NCBI RefSeq assembly: GCF_014200435.1
Contig: NZ_JACHBR010000002.1
Location: 52,501 to 116,500 of the forward strand
DNA from: Sphaerisporangium krabiense
Lineage (GTDB): Bacteria > Actinomycetota > Actinomycetes > Streptosporangiales > Streptosporangiaceae
Direction: 5' to 3'
Length of the DNA stretch: 64,000 nucleotides
The notes below the pieces were generated by a model that made no database searches, was not told the DNA's origin, and saw only the letters and a list, made by a program, of their open reading frames with translations. A program made the position numbers and the translations under genes. The stretch's first letter is position 1; every line of letters begins with the position of its first letter. Of this stretch, positions 51,873 to 60,206 are shown piece by piece.

Positions 51873-52580
51873 ATGAGCACGATCGAGCACTCCGTCGACG
51901 TCGCCGTGCCCGTGCGCACCGCGTACAACCAGTGGACCCAGTTCGAGAGCTTCCCCGAGTTCATGGAAGGGGTCGAGTCGGTCAAGCAGATCGACGACAC
52001 CCGTCTCGCCTGGACCGTCCAGGTCGCGGGCGTCCACCGCGAGTTCGAGGCCGAGGTCACCGAGCAGCGTCCGGACGAGCGCGTCGCGTGGCGCTCGCTG
52101 GAGGAGCCGCGCCAGGCCGGCGTGGTGACCTTCCACAGGATCACCGACGACACGACCCGGGTCATGCTCCAGATGGAGTTCGAGCCCGAGGGGCTCGTCG
52201 AGCAGGTCGGCGACAAGCTCCAGCTCGTCCGCATGCGCGTCCACGGCGACCTCGAACGCTTCAAGAAGTTCGTCGAGTCCAAGGGGCACGAGACGGGCGG
52301 CTGGCGCGGGGAGGTCCCGGCGCCCCTCGACGGCGACCACAGCGCCGCCGCGCGCACGGCGCCCCACGGTGACGTGCTGCACGGCACCGGCGCGACCGCG
52401 CCCGACCCCGCCTACGACCGGGCCGGCGCCGCCTACGGCGAGCCGGTGCCGCCGCAGCCGGTCCAGCGCGACTACCCGCCGGAGACGACGCTCCCGGCGC
52501 CCGGCAGCGGCCCGGTCTCGCCGACGGGCGACCCGCGCTGGGACGACGAGCCGCCGCTCAAGCCCGAGCGTCTGGCCTGA
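51873..52580 (+). CDS. SRPBCC-family (polyketide cyclase/START-like) protein with disordered tail
   Basis: The 235-residue product has a helix-grip domain at 1-145 (STIEHSVDVAVPVRTAYNQWTQFESFPEFMEGVESV, then WTVQVAGVHREFEAEVTEQ and LERFKKFVESKG), the cyclase/dehydrase COQ10-like type. It is followed by a 90-residue Pro/Asp/Ala-rich disordered tail. GGGAGG precedes ATG 51873. Such proteins bind hydrophobic ligands; here there is no biosynthetic neighbour, so a stress or lipid-binding role is more likely than antibiotic cyclisation. Confidence 0.82.
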   Translation: MSTIEHSVDVAVPVRTAYNQWTQFESFPEFMEGVESVKQIDDTRLAWTVQVAGVHREFEAEVTEQRPDERVAWRSLEEPRQAGVVTFHRITDDTTRVMLQMEFEPEGLVEQVGDKLQLVRMRVHGDLERFKKFVESKGHETGGWRGEVPAPLDGDHSAAARTAPHGDVLHGTGATAPDPAYDRAGAAYGEPVPPQPVQRDYPPETTLPAPGSGPVSPTGDPRWDDEPPLKPERLA

Positions 52581-52588
52581 CGACGCGG

Positions 52589-52656
52589 GCGCCCGGCACC
52601 ACGGGCGCCTGAGGGGGGCGCGAAGGAGTGGGGGGCGGGGCGACCCGCCCCCTTCG
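52589..52656 (+). terminator. paired hairpins after the SRPBCC gene
   Basis: Hairpin 52589-52595/52604-52610 (7 bp) is followed by a composite hairpin at 52621-52656 (outer CGAAGG/CCTTCG, inner GGGCGGG/CCCGCCC), starting 9 nt after the stop and ending in a T-containing stretch. Confidence 0.55.
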
Positions 52657-52784
52657 CCGTTTCCGGGGTCGGTCAGCGAATGGCACAGCAGGAGTAAAGC
52701 GGACTTATCGGCGTCTGATACAGTAGCGGACATCCAATCATCCTATGAATCGTCCAGCCGCTGAACAGGAGGACCGATCCCGCC

Positions 52785-54008
52785 ATGAGCGTGCTCACCC
52801 CCTTCGCGCCCACGACGCGCGGGCCGGGAAGAACGGGATCGCTTCCCTGGCTCATCGTGCTCGGCATCGTGCTCGCCGCGCTCAACCTGCGCACGGCCGT
52901 CACCAGCGTCGGCCCCGTCCTCGACCAGGTCAGCCGCTCCCTCGGCATGTCCGGCGTCGTGACGGGACTGCTCACCTCGCTGCCGGTGCTGTGCTTCGCG
53001 GTGTTCGGCGTCGTCACCCCCGCGCTGGCCCGCCGCGCCGGCGAGCACCGCCTCCTGCTGGTCGCGCTCGTCGCCCTCGGCGCCGGCCTCCTGGTGCGCG
53101 TCGCGGTCGACTCCTCCTGGGTGTTCCTGGCGGCCAGCGTGCTCGCCCTCTCCGGCGGCGCGGTCGGCAACGTGCTGATCCCGACGCTGGTCAAGCGCCA
53201 CTTCCCGGGACGCGCCGGCGCGATGATGACCGTCTACACCACCGCCCTGGCCGTCGGCACCATGCTCGCCGCCGCCGCCACGATCCCGATCGAGCGCGCC
53301 GCGGGCGGCGACTGGCACGTCGCGCTCGGCGTCTGGGCGGCGCTGGCGGCGGTCGCCGCCGTTCCCTGGCTCGCTCTCCTGCGCCGCGAGCCCGCGCGCG
53401 CCCCCGGGCGCCGCGACGCCGGGCCGCGCGCCCTGGTCCGCAGCCGACTCGCCTGGGCCGTCGCCGGGTACTTCGGCACGCAGTCCCTCCTCGCCTACGT
53501 GATGTTCGGCTGGCTCGCCCAGATGCTCCAGGACCGCGGCTTCAGCAGCGCCGGGGCCGGGACGTGCCTCGCCGTCTTCTCCGCGCTCGGGATCCCGGTC
53601 GCGCTCGCCGTCCCCGCCGTCGCGGCGCGGCTCGCGAACCAGCGGCCCATGATCGCCGGGTTCGCCGTCCTCTACGTGATCGGGTTCGCCGGGCTGCTGG
53701 CGGGGCCGTCCGCGCTGCTCTGGCCGTCGGTGATCCTCGTCGGCGTCGGCATGGGATCCTTCCCGTTCGCGCTGACCCTGCTGACCCTGCGCACCCGCAC
53801 CGCCGAGGCCACCGCCGCGCTGTCGGCCTTCGGGCAGAGCGTCGGATACCTCATCTCCGGGGCGGGCCCGATCGTGGTCGGCGTGCTCTACTCCGCCACC
53901 GGGGGCTGGACGCTGCCGTTCGTCCTGCTGTTCGCCGTGGTCGCGGCGCAGGTGCTCACCGGGTGGTACGCGGCGGGGAACCGCATGCTCGAAGACGAGG
54001 CCCGGTAG
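52785..54008 (+). CDS. CynX/NimT-type MFS transporter
   Basis: The 407-residue, 12-helix transporter's first helix reads LIVLGIVLAALNLRTAVTSVGPVLDQV, the LNLR(T/P)AVTSVGP signature of the CynX/NimT (cyanate / 2-nitroimidazole) branch. GGAGGA about 12 nt before ATG 52785 is the ribosome site. Upstream, GATACAGT near 52719 is a possible -10. The substrate is unknown and no cyanase or nitroreductase gene is near. It ends 70 bp before the second tRNA-Ala. Confidence 0.88.
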   Translation: MSVLTPFAPTTRGPGRTGSLPWLIVLGIVLAALNLRTAVTSVGPVLDQVSRSLGMSGVVTGLLTSLPVLCFAVFGVVTPALARRAGEHRLLLVALVALGAGLLVRVAVDSSWVFLAASVLALSGGAVGNVLIPTLVKRHFPGRAGAMMTVYTTALAVGTMLAAAATIPIERAAGGDWHVALGVWAALAAVAAVPWLALLRREPARAPGRRDAGPRALVRSRLAWAVAGYFGTQSLLAYVMFGWLAQMLQDRGFSSAGAGTCLAVFSALGIPVALAVPAVAARLANQRPMIAGFAVLYVIGFAGLLAGPSALLWPSVILVGVGMGSFPFALTLLTLRTRTAEATAALSAFGQSVGYLISGAGPIVVGVLYSATGGWTLPFVLLFAVVAAQVLTGWYAAGNRMLEDEAR

Positions 54009-54077
54009 GGCCCGCCGCCGTGCGACCGCGGGCCCACGCAGTGGTCAGGTTCCGATAGACTGGGCCCGCATTCGCAA

Positions 54078-54150
54078 GGGGCTATAGCGCAGCTGGTAGC
54101 GCGCCTCCATGGCATGGAGGAGGTCTGGGGTTCGAATCCCCATAGCTCCA
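54078..54150 (+). tRNA. tRNA-Ala (anticodon GGC), copy 2
   Basis: 73 nt with the same cloverleaf as copy 1 apart from a C in the D-loop (AGCTGG). A TAGACT -10-like hexamer at 54056 sits in the context TCCGATAGACTGG, which recurs as TCCGATACACTGG before copy 3, so the two share promoter sequence. Confidence 0.97.
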
Positions 54151-54166
54151 CTCTCGCGAACCACTC

Positions 54167-54193
54167 GATACCGCCCCCCCCGAGGGCGGTATC
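54167..54193 (+). terminator. hairpin after tRNA-Ala copy 2
   Basis: A 10-bp perfect stem GATACCGCCC/GGGCGGTATC (54167-54176 with 54184-54193), 7-nt loop, 16 nt after the tRNA. Confidence 0.6.
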
Positions 54194-54219
54194 GCCGTTT
54201 CAGGGGAAGGGCCGGAAGC

Positions 54220-54774
54220 GTGGACCGAACCAGGGTGCTGGTGCGGCGCGCCCTTCCCACCGACCCCGCCGTCCGCGCCTCCGCCTCCCTGTTCGTCACC
54301 GAGGCCGAGCGCCAGGGCCTGCGCGCCGATCGCCGCATGCTGTACGTGGGCACCGAACCCGCGAAGGCCCGCGTCGCCGCCGCGCTGCGCGTCGCGCCGG
54401 GCGAGGAGGTGCTGGCGCGCCGAAAGCTGCTGCTCGCCGGCGGCGTCCCGGTGCGCGTGGCCACCAGCTACTTCCGGATCGACCTCTTCGGCGGCACGCC
54501 CCTGAGCGACCCCGGGTTCGTCCGCCCCAGCCTGCAGGCCGGCATCGAGGCGCTCGGCCACCGCTTCGGCCACGCCGAGGAGGAGCTGATCGCCCGCCCG
54601 CCCGAGGACCACGAGGCGGCCACGCTGGAGCTCGCGCCGGGGGAGTGGGTCGTCCAGATCGTGCGCACCGGCCACGACACCTCCGGCACGCCGATCCACA
54701 CCCTGGAGACGATCTGCGCCGCCTCCCGGCACGTCTTCACGATCACCCAGGTCGCCGGCGCCGACGAGTTCTAG
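54220..54774 (+). CDS. UTRA-domain protein lacking a GntR DNA-binding domain
   Basis: The 184-residue product corresponds to the ligand-binding UTRA domain of GntR/HutC regulators (LRVAPGEEVLARRKLLLAGGVPVRVATSYFRIDLF, then EALGHRFGHAEEELIARPPEDHEAATLELAPGEWVVQIVRTGHD). The usual 70-residue N-terminal winged helix is absent. GTG 54220 has GGAAGG-type purines upstream. The frame extends upstream only through the tRNA. It may act as a stand-alone ligand sensor, or be a regulator truncated when the adjacent tRNA copy arrived. No DNA-binding activity is expected. Confidence 0.8.
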   Translation: MDRTRVLVRRALPTDPAVRASASLFVTEAERQGLRADRRMLYVGTEPAKARVAAALRVAPGEEVLARRKLLLAGGVPVRVATSYFRIDLFGGTPLSDPGFVRPSLQAGIEALGHRFGHAEEELIARPPEDHEAATLELAPGEWVVQIVRTGHDTSGTPIHTLETICAASRHVFTITQVAGADEF

Positions 54775-54829
54775 CCGGCGGGGAAAACCCGTTCGCCGTG
54801 CCGGGGCGCGCCTTGAAACACTGTCCGGC

Positions 54830-55651
54830 ATGTCCTGGACCTTCACCTCGCGCCTGGAGGAGTTCCCCGAAGCCGCCGCGGCGTGGCTGCGGGCCGATCC
54901 CACGCGCAACACCGTGCCGCTGACCGTGCTGAGCCGTCTGCGCCACGGCCTGTGGGCCGACGACCCCACCCTCGGCTGGCTGACCGACGGCGGCGATGTC
55001 CGCGGCGCCGTCATCCACACCCCGCCCTATCCCGTGCTGCTCGGCGACATCCCGCTCGGCTCGGTGGCGGCGCTGGCCGAGACGCTGCGCGGCCGGCCGA
55101 TCTCCGGCGTGAGCGGCTTCAAGGAGCAGGCCGAGGCGTTCGCCGCCGCCGTCGGCCTCGCCGAGTCGAGCCGCATGGTCCAGCGTCTCTACCGGCTCGG
55201 CGACCTGCGGCCGCCGTCGTCCACCGGCACGTCGCGCCCGGCCGACGAGGCCGACGCGGGGTGGGTGGCCTCCTGGATGCGCGACTTCATGGCCGAGGCC
55301 GAGCCCGAGAACGCGGGCCGCGACTTCCTGCCGGAGATGCGGCACCGGATCGCCCAGGGCGAGATGGTGCTGTGGGTGGACGCCGGGCGGCCGGTCGCGA
55401 TGGCCGCCTTCTCCCGCCCGATCAGCGGCATGTCCCGGATCGGGCCCGTCTACACGCCGCCGGGGTCGCGCGGGCGCGGGTACGGCTCGGCGGTGACGCA
55501 CGCGGCCACCCGCGCGGCCCAGCGGGCGGGGGCCGATCTGCTGCTGCTGTTCACCGACCTCGCCAACCCGACGTCCAACTCCATCTACCAGAACCTCGGG
55601 TACCGCCCCGTCAGCGACTACGCCTCCATCGCGTTCGCGCCCCCGGCGTAG
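54830..55651 (+). CDS. GNAT-family N-acetyltransferase
   Basis: The 273-residue protein's C-terminal half (about 130-265) carries the acetyl-CoA loop GSRGRGYGSAVTHAA near 217-231 and the motif-B end NPTSNSIYQNLGYRPV near 248-263. The N-terminal half is a degenerate, GNAT-like domain, as in two-domain actinobacterial acetyltransferases. The acceptor is unknown. Its last 34 bases overlap, tail to tail, the DUF1990 gene on the opposite strand. Confidence 0.88.
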   Translation: MSWTFTSRLEEFPEAAAAWLRADPTRNTVPLTVLSRLRHGLWADDPTLGWLTDGGDVRGAVIHTPPYPVLLGDIPLGSVAALAETLRGRPISGVSGFKEQAEAFAAAVGLAESSRMVQRLYRLGDLRPPSSTGTSRPADEADAGWVASWMRDFMAEAEPENAGRDFLPEMRHRIAQGEMVLWVDAGRPVAMAAFSRPISGMSRIGPVYTPPGSRGRGYGSAVTHAATRAAQRAGADLLLLFTDLANPTSNSIYQNLGYRPVSDYASIAFAPPA

Positions 55652-56160
55652 CGGCGCACGGCGGCGGCGTAGCGCCCGCTGAAGAAGCTCTGCGCCAGGA
55701 CGGCCACCGGCCACCCCAGGCGGCTGTACCAGCGGCCCGGCCGGGTGAAGGCGGCGACGGTGAAGACCAGTTCCCCGCCGGGGCCGGCCTCCAGCAGGAA
55801 GGACTCCTCGCCGCACTCCGGATGGCCCGGGAGCGTGCCGTAGGCGAACCCGGCGCGGTTCTCCTCCTCGACGGTCCAGATGACCCGGCAGGGGGCCGTC
55901 AGGGCGAGCGGGCCGATCCCCAGGCGGTTCACGACCACCGCGCCCGGCGTCGCCCGGGGCGCGGTGGCCCGGGGCCGCAGGCCGAGCGCGGAGTGCACCC
56001 GCCAGGTCAGCAGGGCGTCGGCCGCGCGGCCGAGCGCGGACGCCTCGCCCACGGTGTACCGGCGCCGCAGGTGGTGGTAGCCCGGCGGGAGGTCTCGGGC
56101 GCGGGTGGCCCCCACATCGGCGTAGGTCGGTCGCGCGGTCAGGTAGCGCTTCGGGTCCAT
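55618..56160 (-). CDS. DUF1990 family protein
   Basis: The 180-residue soluble protein contains the DUF1990 elements TYADVGATR, GYHHLRRRYTVGEAS, LTWRVHSALGL, FAYGTLPGHPECGEESFLLE and FTVAAFTRPGRWYSRLG. The C-terminus is related to the lipid-binding-like domain fused to YndJ in bacilli. ATG 56160 has GGAGA 5 nt upstream; ATG 56172 would leave no spacing. It is 33 bp behind the YndJ-like gene on the same strand, so the two form an operon equivalent to the bacillar fusion. Confidence 0.88.
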   Translation of the reverse strand: MDPKRYLTARPTYADVGATRARDLPPGYHHLRRRYTVGEASALGRAADALLTWRVHSALGLRPRATAPRATPGAVVVNRLGIGPLALTAPCRVIWTVEEENRAGFAYGTLPGHPECGEESFLLEAGPGGELVFTVAAFTRPGRWYSRLGWPVAVLAQSFFSGRYAAAVRRYAGGANAMEA

Positions 56161-56193
56161 GACGCTCTCCATCTCCCAAGGTCTCCAGGGGTT

Positions 56194-57000
56194 TCACAGG
56201 GGCCGCAGCCTGCGCCAGGCGGCCACCCCGCACAGCGCGAACCCCGCGGCGTTGCACACGCCGTGGGTGGCGGCCATCCACGCGATCGACGGGTGGGGGA
56301 GGCCGGTGGCCTCGCCCAGGGCCCAGCTCAGCGCGAGCAGCATCGTGGCGGACAGGACCGCGGCCGAGACGGCGAGCAGAGCGCCCGTCAGGCGGTCCCC
56401 GGCGAGGCGCCGCACCTGCGTCCAGGTCAGCAGGCCCACCAGCCACATGCCCGCAGTCAGGACGATCGCACCCGCCAGTTCCGCCCAGTCGCCGACGAAG
56501 TAGCCGGCCAGCACCAAAGCCGTCCCGCAGGGCACCGTCAGCGCGGCGGCCCTGGAGGCCCTCCGCTCCCCGGTGGCGCGGCACACCAGGCCCGCGACCA
56601 GCGCGGCGGCGAACCCGGCGTAGTGGAAGTGCGCCACGGTCAGGGCCAGGATCGGCGGCTTGAACCCCATCAGCGGATGGCCCGCGCGTTCCCAGAGCAG
56701 TGACACGCCCGCGACCGACGGGGCGGCGAGCGCGGTCAGCACGGCGACCTCGCGTGGCGACGGCAACCGCCGGCGCAGGCGCGTGGCCGCGTGCGCGGCG
56801 AGCACGGCGGTGGCGAGCGCGTAGGGGACGGCGAGCGCGACGGCGCCAGGACCGCGGGGAAGCCAGAGCGAGAACGCGCCCGGCACGGCCCCGGCGATCC
56901 AGGTGATGCGGACCGCGCGCGGGACGTCGACCAGCCGCAGCCCGAGAGGGACCACGATGAGCATGCCGGCCATGATGATCACATTGACCAGGGGGACCAT
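56194..57000 (-). CDS. YndJ-like membrane protein
   Basis: The 268-residue protein has about eight helices. A conserved-looking intramembrane His pair in TVAHFHYAGFAAAL (about 143-156) and HGVCNAAGFALCG near the end match the YndJ family. It heads an operon with DUF1990. An exact TTGAAC-GT-GTTCAA palindrome lies 12 bp before its start, so it is probably repressed by a TetR-type regulator encoded elsewhere. Function of the family is unknown. Confidence 0.82.
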   Translation of the reverse strand: MVPLVNVIIMAGMLIVVPLGLRLVDVPRAVRITWIAGAVPGAFSLWLPRGPGAVALAVPYALATAVLAAHAATRLRRRLPSPREVAVLTALAAPSVAGVSLLWERAGHPLMGFKPPILALTVAHFHYAGFAAALVAGLVCRATGERRASRAAALTVPCGTALVLAGYFVGDWAELAGAIVLTAGMWLVGLLTWTQVRRLAGDRLTGALLAVSAAVLSATMLLALSWALGEATGLPHPSIAWMAATHGVCNAAGFALCGVAAWRRLRPL

Positions 57001-57011
57001 GCCGCCTCCGG

Positions 57012-57025
57012 TTGAACGTGTTCAA
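57012..57025. promoter_or_regulatory. TTGAACGTGTTCAA operator before the YndJ-like operon
   Basis: A 6-bp perfect inverted repeat with 2-bp centre, located 12 bp before the minus-strand ATG at 57000. This palindrome type is frequent for TetR regulators of lipid or detergent responses. Confidence 0.5.
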
Positions 57026-57261
57026 GACACTTCTGACGGCACGGTATCAGGGCGCGGCGCGCGGGATATTCCGGGGTCGCATTATGGGCGGCGATGCCGC
57101 CCGGGAAGGGCGGGTGATACGGACATTTACGACATAAGACGCGCGACTCATGTTTCTTCGTCTATACTGTTAACTCCACATCATGACTCCACTTGACTTT
57201 GTGAGTGGTATCACCCTATTTAATGGAGAGGCAGATACTCCTCCGGCGTTGGGTGGACGGA

Positions 57262-57915
57262 ATGGCTGTGGGACGCTCGCGCCCGGTGCATCGGGCGGCG
57301 CAGGCCGAGGCGTTCGACAAGATCGGCGACAGGTACGACGAGGCCTTTCCTTACAAGGGCGGTCAGATCGCCTCCACGGAATGGATCCTGCGCAAGCTCC
57401 GCCCCGGCGCCCGCGTGCTGGACGTCGGCTGCGGCACGGGCGCGCCCACGGCGCGGCAGTTCATCGAGGCCGGCTGCGAGGTCACGGGCATCGACATCTC
57501 GCCCGTCATGCTCTCCATCGCCGCCCAGAACGCGCCCGAGGCCGACCTGCACCTGCTGGACGTCGTCGAACTGGACGACACGCTCGGCCGCTTCGACGCG
57601 GTCGCGGCGTACTTCTCGCTGTCCATGCTGCGGCGCGAAGAGATCATGGCGTCCCTGCTCCGCCTGCACGAGGTCCTGGTCCCCGGCGGCTGGCTCGGCC
57701 TCGGCATGGTCGAGATGGACATGGACGACGCGCCGGTCCGCGTCCTCGGCACGCCCATGCGCATGACCGGCTACGGCCGGGCGGCGCTGCGGGCGGTCGT
57801 GCAGGAGGCCGGTTTCTCGGTGCGCGAGCAGATGGACCTGGCGTACGTGCCGGCCAGCGAGAACGACCCCTTCGAGATGCAGCTCTTCCTCAACTGCCGG
57901 AGGAACACCTTCTGA
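57262..57915 (+). CDS. class I SAM-dependent methyltransferase
   Basis: The 217-residue enzyme opens with AEAFDKIGDRYDEAFPYKGGQ and has the SAM motif LDVGCGTGAPTA (about 49-60), VTGIDISPVML (motif II acidic) and the post-motif LLRLHEVLVPGGWLGLGMVE. ATG 57262 follows GGTGGACGGA. An earlier in-frame ATG (57223) adds 13 poorly conserved residues. The substrate is not apparent. It is 100-260 bp downstream of an AT-rich intergenic stretch with TTTACGACATAAGAC and TATACTGTTAAC near 57123-57178 that likely contains the promoter. Confidence 0.88.
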   Translation: MAVGRSRPVHRAAQAEAFDKIGDRYDEAFPYKGGQIASTEWILRKLRPGARVLDVGCGTGAPTARQFIEAGCEVTGIDISPVMLSIAAQNAPEADLHLLDVVELDDTLGRFDAVAAYFSLSMLRREEIMASLLRLHEVLVPGGWLGLGMVEMDMDDAPVRVLGTPMRMTGYGRAALRAVVQEAGFSVREQMDLAYVPASENDPFEMQLFLNCRRNTF

Positions 57916-57977
57916 CCGCGGCGCGCCGTGCCCGGCCGCGCGGCCGGTCATGTCAGGGCCGGTCCTGTCAGAGCCGG

Positions 57978-58580
57978 TCATGTCAGGGCGGCGAACACGC
58001 CGGCCCCGATGAGGGCGACCGCCCAGGCCAGGTCGAGGTTGAACCACGCCCGGCGCAGCACGGACACGCCGAGCCGCTCGTACACGACGACCGCGAGCGT
58101 GGCCGTCACGGCCAGCATCGCGGCGGTGTGCACCCCGGCGGCCGTGAGGGTCTCGCGGCTGAGCGCGAGCGCCGCCCGCTCATGGCCCGCCAGCGTGACC
58201 GGCAGCAGCATCAGCCCCGCGCCGTGCGCGGTCGCCATGAGGAACGACCACCCGGCGAGCTGCCACCCCGTGACGCGCATGCCGACCCAGCGAGGGTGGC
58301 GCCGCCGCAGCAGCTTCCACAGGCCGAACCCGCACACCAGCGCCGCCACGCCGTACGACACCGCCCGCGGCGGGGTGGCCATCCGGACGGCGGCCACGAG
58401 CGCCAGCGTGACCAGCACCGACCCGGCGTGCCCGAGCACGATCGGCGGCAGCGCGCCGAGCACGGCGCGCCGCGACCGTTCCTGCAGGCCGAGCGCCACC
58501 GCGAACAGCCAGCCCATGGCCGGGTTCAGGCCGTGGAAGGCGCCGAACCCGGCCAGGACGAGCAGTTGGGTCAGCTCCAT
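57978..58580 (-). CDS. six-helix membrane protein with HGLNP motif, paired with SBP56
   Basis: The 200-residue protein has about six hydrophobic helices. The first contains GFGAFHGLNPAMGWLFAVALGLQ, where HxxNP resembles the metal-binding HxxxxD/HGLxP helices of NicO/RcnA-type and sulfoxide-linked transporters. A second His-bearing helix is MATAHGAGLMLLPVTL. The gene starts 8 nt after the SBP56 stop on the same strand, so it is co-transcribed. Metal or small-molecule transport for SBP56 is an inference. I do not recognise a characterised family. Confidence 0.65.
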   Translation of the reverse strand: MELTQLLVLAGFGAFHGLNPAMGWLFAVALGLQERSRRAVLGALPPIVLGHAGSVLVTLALVAAVRMATPPRAVSYGVAALVCGFGLWKLLRRRHPRWVGMRVTGWQLAGWSFLMATAHGAGLMLLPVTLAGHERAALALSRETLTAAGVHTAAMLAVTATLAVVVYERLGVSVLRRAWFNLDLAWAVALIGAGVFAALT

Positions 58581-58587
58581 GCGCCGC

Positions 58588-59985
58588 TCAGGGGTAGCAG
58601 TAGGAGTCGGAGGAGGAGTCGCCGCCCTGCAGCCTCACCTGGTGCGGCCGGCGCCCGTCGGCGGCGAAGTCCACCAGGAAGGCGGGGTCGAGGGCGATCG
58701 AGCCGTCCTCGGCGATGTCGGCCTTGACCAGCCACCCGTCGATGCCGTCGGGGTAGAACACCTCGTCCCAGGACCGGTAGAGGGAGTTGGTGAAGTACGC
58801 CCGCCTGCCGTCCCTGCTGACCTCGACCATCTGCGGGCCGCCGTTGCGCGGCGTGCCGGGGGAGCCCGGGTGGGCGGCGCGCCCGGTGATGCCGCCGACG
58901 CGCACCGAGCCGGTCTGCCGCGGGTTCAGCGGGTCGGACACGTCGAAGGCGAGCAGCTCGCCGGTGCCCCACGCCGAGACGAGCAGGATGCGGTCGTCCA
59001 GGGTGAGGGAGATGTCGCTGACCAGCGGCGGGACCGCGCCGAACTGCTTGAGCGGCTCGGGCAGCAGGGCCGGGTCGGCGGGTTCGGCCGGGATCGTGAT
59101 CGTCTTCTTGGCCTTCCAGACGCCGTCCTCCAGGTACCAGGTGAAGATGTTGGCCGACAGGTCCTCCACGCTGATCACGGTGTTGACGAACCCGTAGGTC
59201 TTGGTGGGGTCGTGGGCCGGGCGCAGCTCGAGCGCCATCTGGTGCTGGTCGCCGAGGTCGATCTCCTGCTGGTGGGTGCGCTTGCGCAGGTCCCAGACGT
59301 GCAGCTTGTGGCCGTACCGGCGGCCGACGAGCAGATCGAGGTCGGGGCCGGCCTCGATCATGTTGGGCGTGCCCCACTCGCTGGTGATCATCGTGTCGTG
59401 GCCGAGGTGCCACCAGAAGTCGTAGTGCAGCCGCTGCGGCCCCCGGTCGGCCTCCCAGGGGCCGAGGGGCTCGAAGGTGTCGTGGTCGAGCATGAACACG
59501 CCGCCGGGCGCGTCGCCGTCCACGTTGCCGAGCGCGCTGACGTAGATGGCGTCCGTGCCGCAGTGGACGGTGTGGGGACGGCTGTAGCCGGTGCGCTCGA
59601 AGATCACCTCGGGTTCGATGGTCTTGACCAGCTTCGGCCGCGCCGGGTCGTCCTTGACGTCGAACACGTAGATGCGCGAGGAGCGCAGCCCCGGGACGAC
59701 GAGGTAGCGCCGCTCGACGTGCGGGTGCGGGGCGTAGGGGCACAGCGCGGCGCTGCACACGTTCCACCCGAAGTGGTGCAGCTCGTCGCCGGGCACGGTC
59801 ATGTCGTGCACGCCGACGACCGTGCCGTAGGCGGGGGAGTCGGGGTCGAGGTCGACGGTGGCGAGTCCGTCGGGCCTGCCCTCCCCCTGGGTGTCGAGCA
59901 GGGCGACGTACGCCAGCTTCTCGCGCGGCGCTCTCATGGCCTCGCGGGCGGAGGGATAGAACGTGGGATCGGGTTGGATGAGCAC
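58588..59985 (-). CDS. selenium-binding protein SBP56 / methanethiol-oxidase family
   Basis: The 465-residue beta-propeller family protein shows LHHFGWNVCSA near residues 68-78 (position of the ligand Cys in SELENBP1), SRPHTVHCGTDAIYVSALG near 125-145, HYDFWWHLGHDTMITSEWGTPN near 185-206, and DQHQMALELRPAHDP. Characterised relatives are copper-dependent methanethiol oxidases producing formaldehyde, H2S and H2O2. No Sec/Tat signal is present. ATG 59985 starts the typical MLIQPDPTFYPSAREA. It is divergent from the vWA lipoprotein across a 220-bp region, AT-richer near its start. Confidence 0.92.
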   Translation of the reverse strand: MLIQPDPTFYPSAREAMRAPREKLAYVALLDTQGEGRPDGLATVDLDPDSPAYGTVVGVHDMTVPGDELHHFGWNVCSAALCPYAPHPHVERRYLVVPGLRSSRIYVFDVKDDPARPKLVKTIEPEVIFERTGYSRPHTVHCGTDAIYVSALGNVDGDAPGGVFMLDHDTFEPLGPWEADRGPQRLHYDFWWHLGHDTMITSEWGTPNMIEAGPDLDLLVGRRYGHKLHVWDLRKRTHQQEIDLGDQHQMALELRPAHDPTKTYGFVNTVISVEDLSANIFTWYLEDGVWKAKKTITIPAEPADPALLPEPLKQFGAVPPLVSDISLTLDDRILLVSAWGTGELLAFDVSDPLNPRQTGSVRVGGITGRAAHPGSPGTPRNGGPQMVEVSRDGRRAYFTNSLYRSWDEVFYPDGIDGWLVKADIAEDGSIALDPAFLVDFAADGRRPHQVRLQGGDSSSDSYCYP

Positions 59986-60206
59986 ATGACCCCCTTCGGA
60001 CCGGTTCGATAACCTATCAATCTTGTAGGGAAACGTGGACTTGTCCAGAGTGACCAGGGCTTTACTCCTGGTACGTCCGGAAAGTCCTGTGCCGGTGGGG
60101 AGATCGGGGGGTCACGGCCGGATCGCGGTTCGCCGTCGCTTGCGTGACGGCCCCGGCGATGTCCTTCGGACCGGTCGTCCTAAGGGGTGACGCCAAGGAG
60201 GCTCCC

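Noticed and set aside
51873-52580. Polyketide cyclase in a type II PKS cluster
   Set aside because: The SRPBCC fold alone is not diagnostic, and there are no ketosynthase, ACP or tailoring genes nearby.
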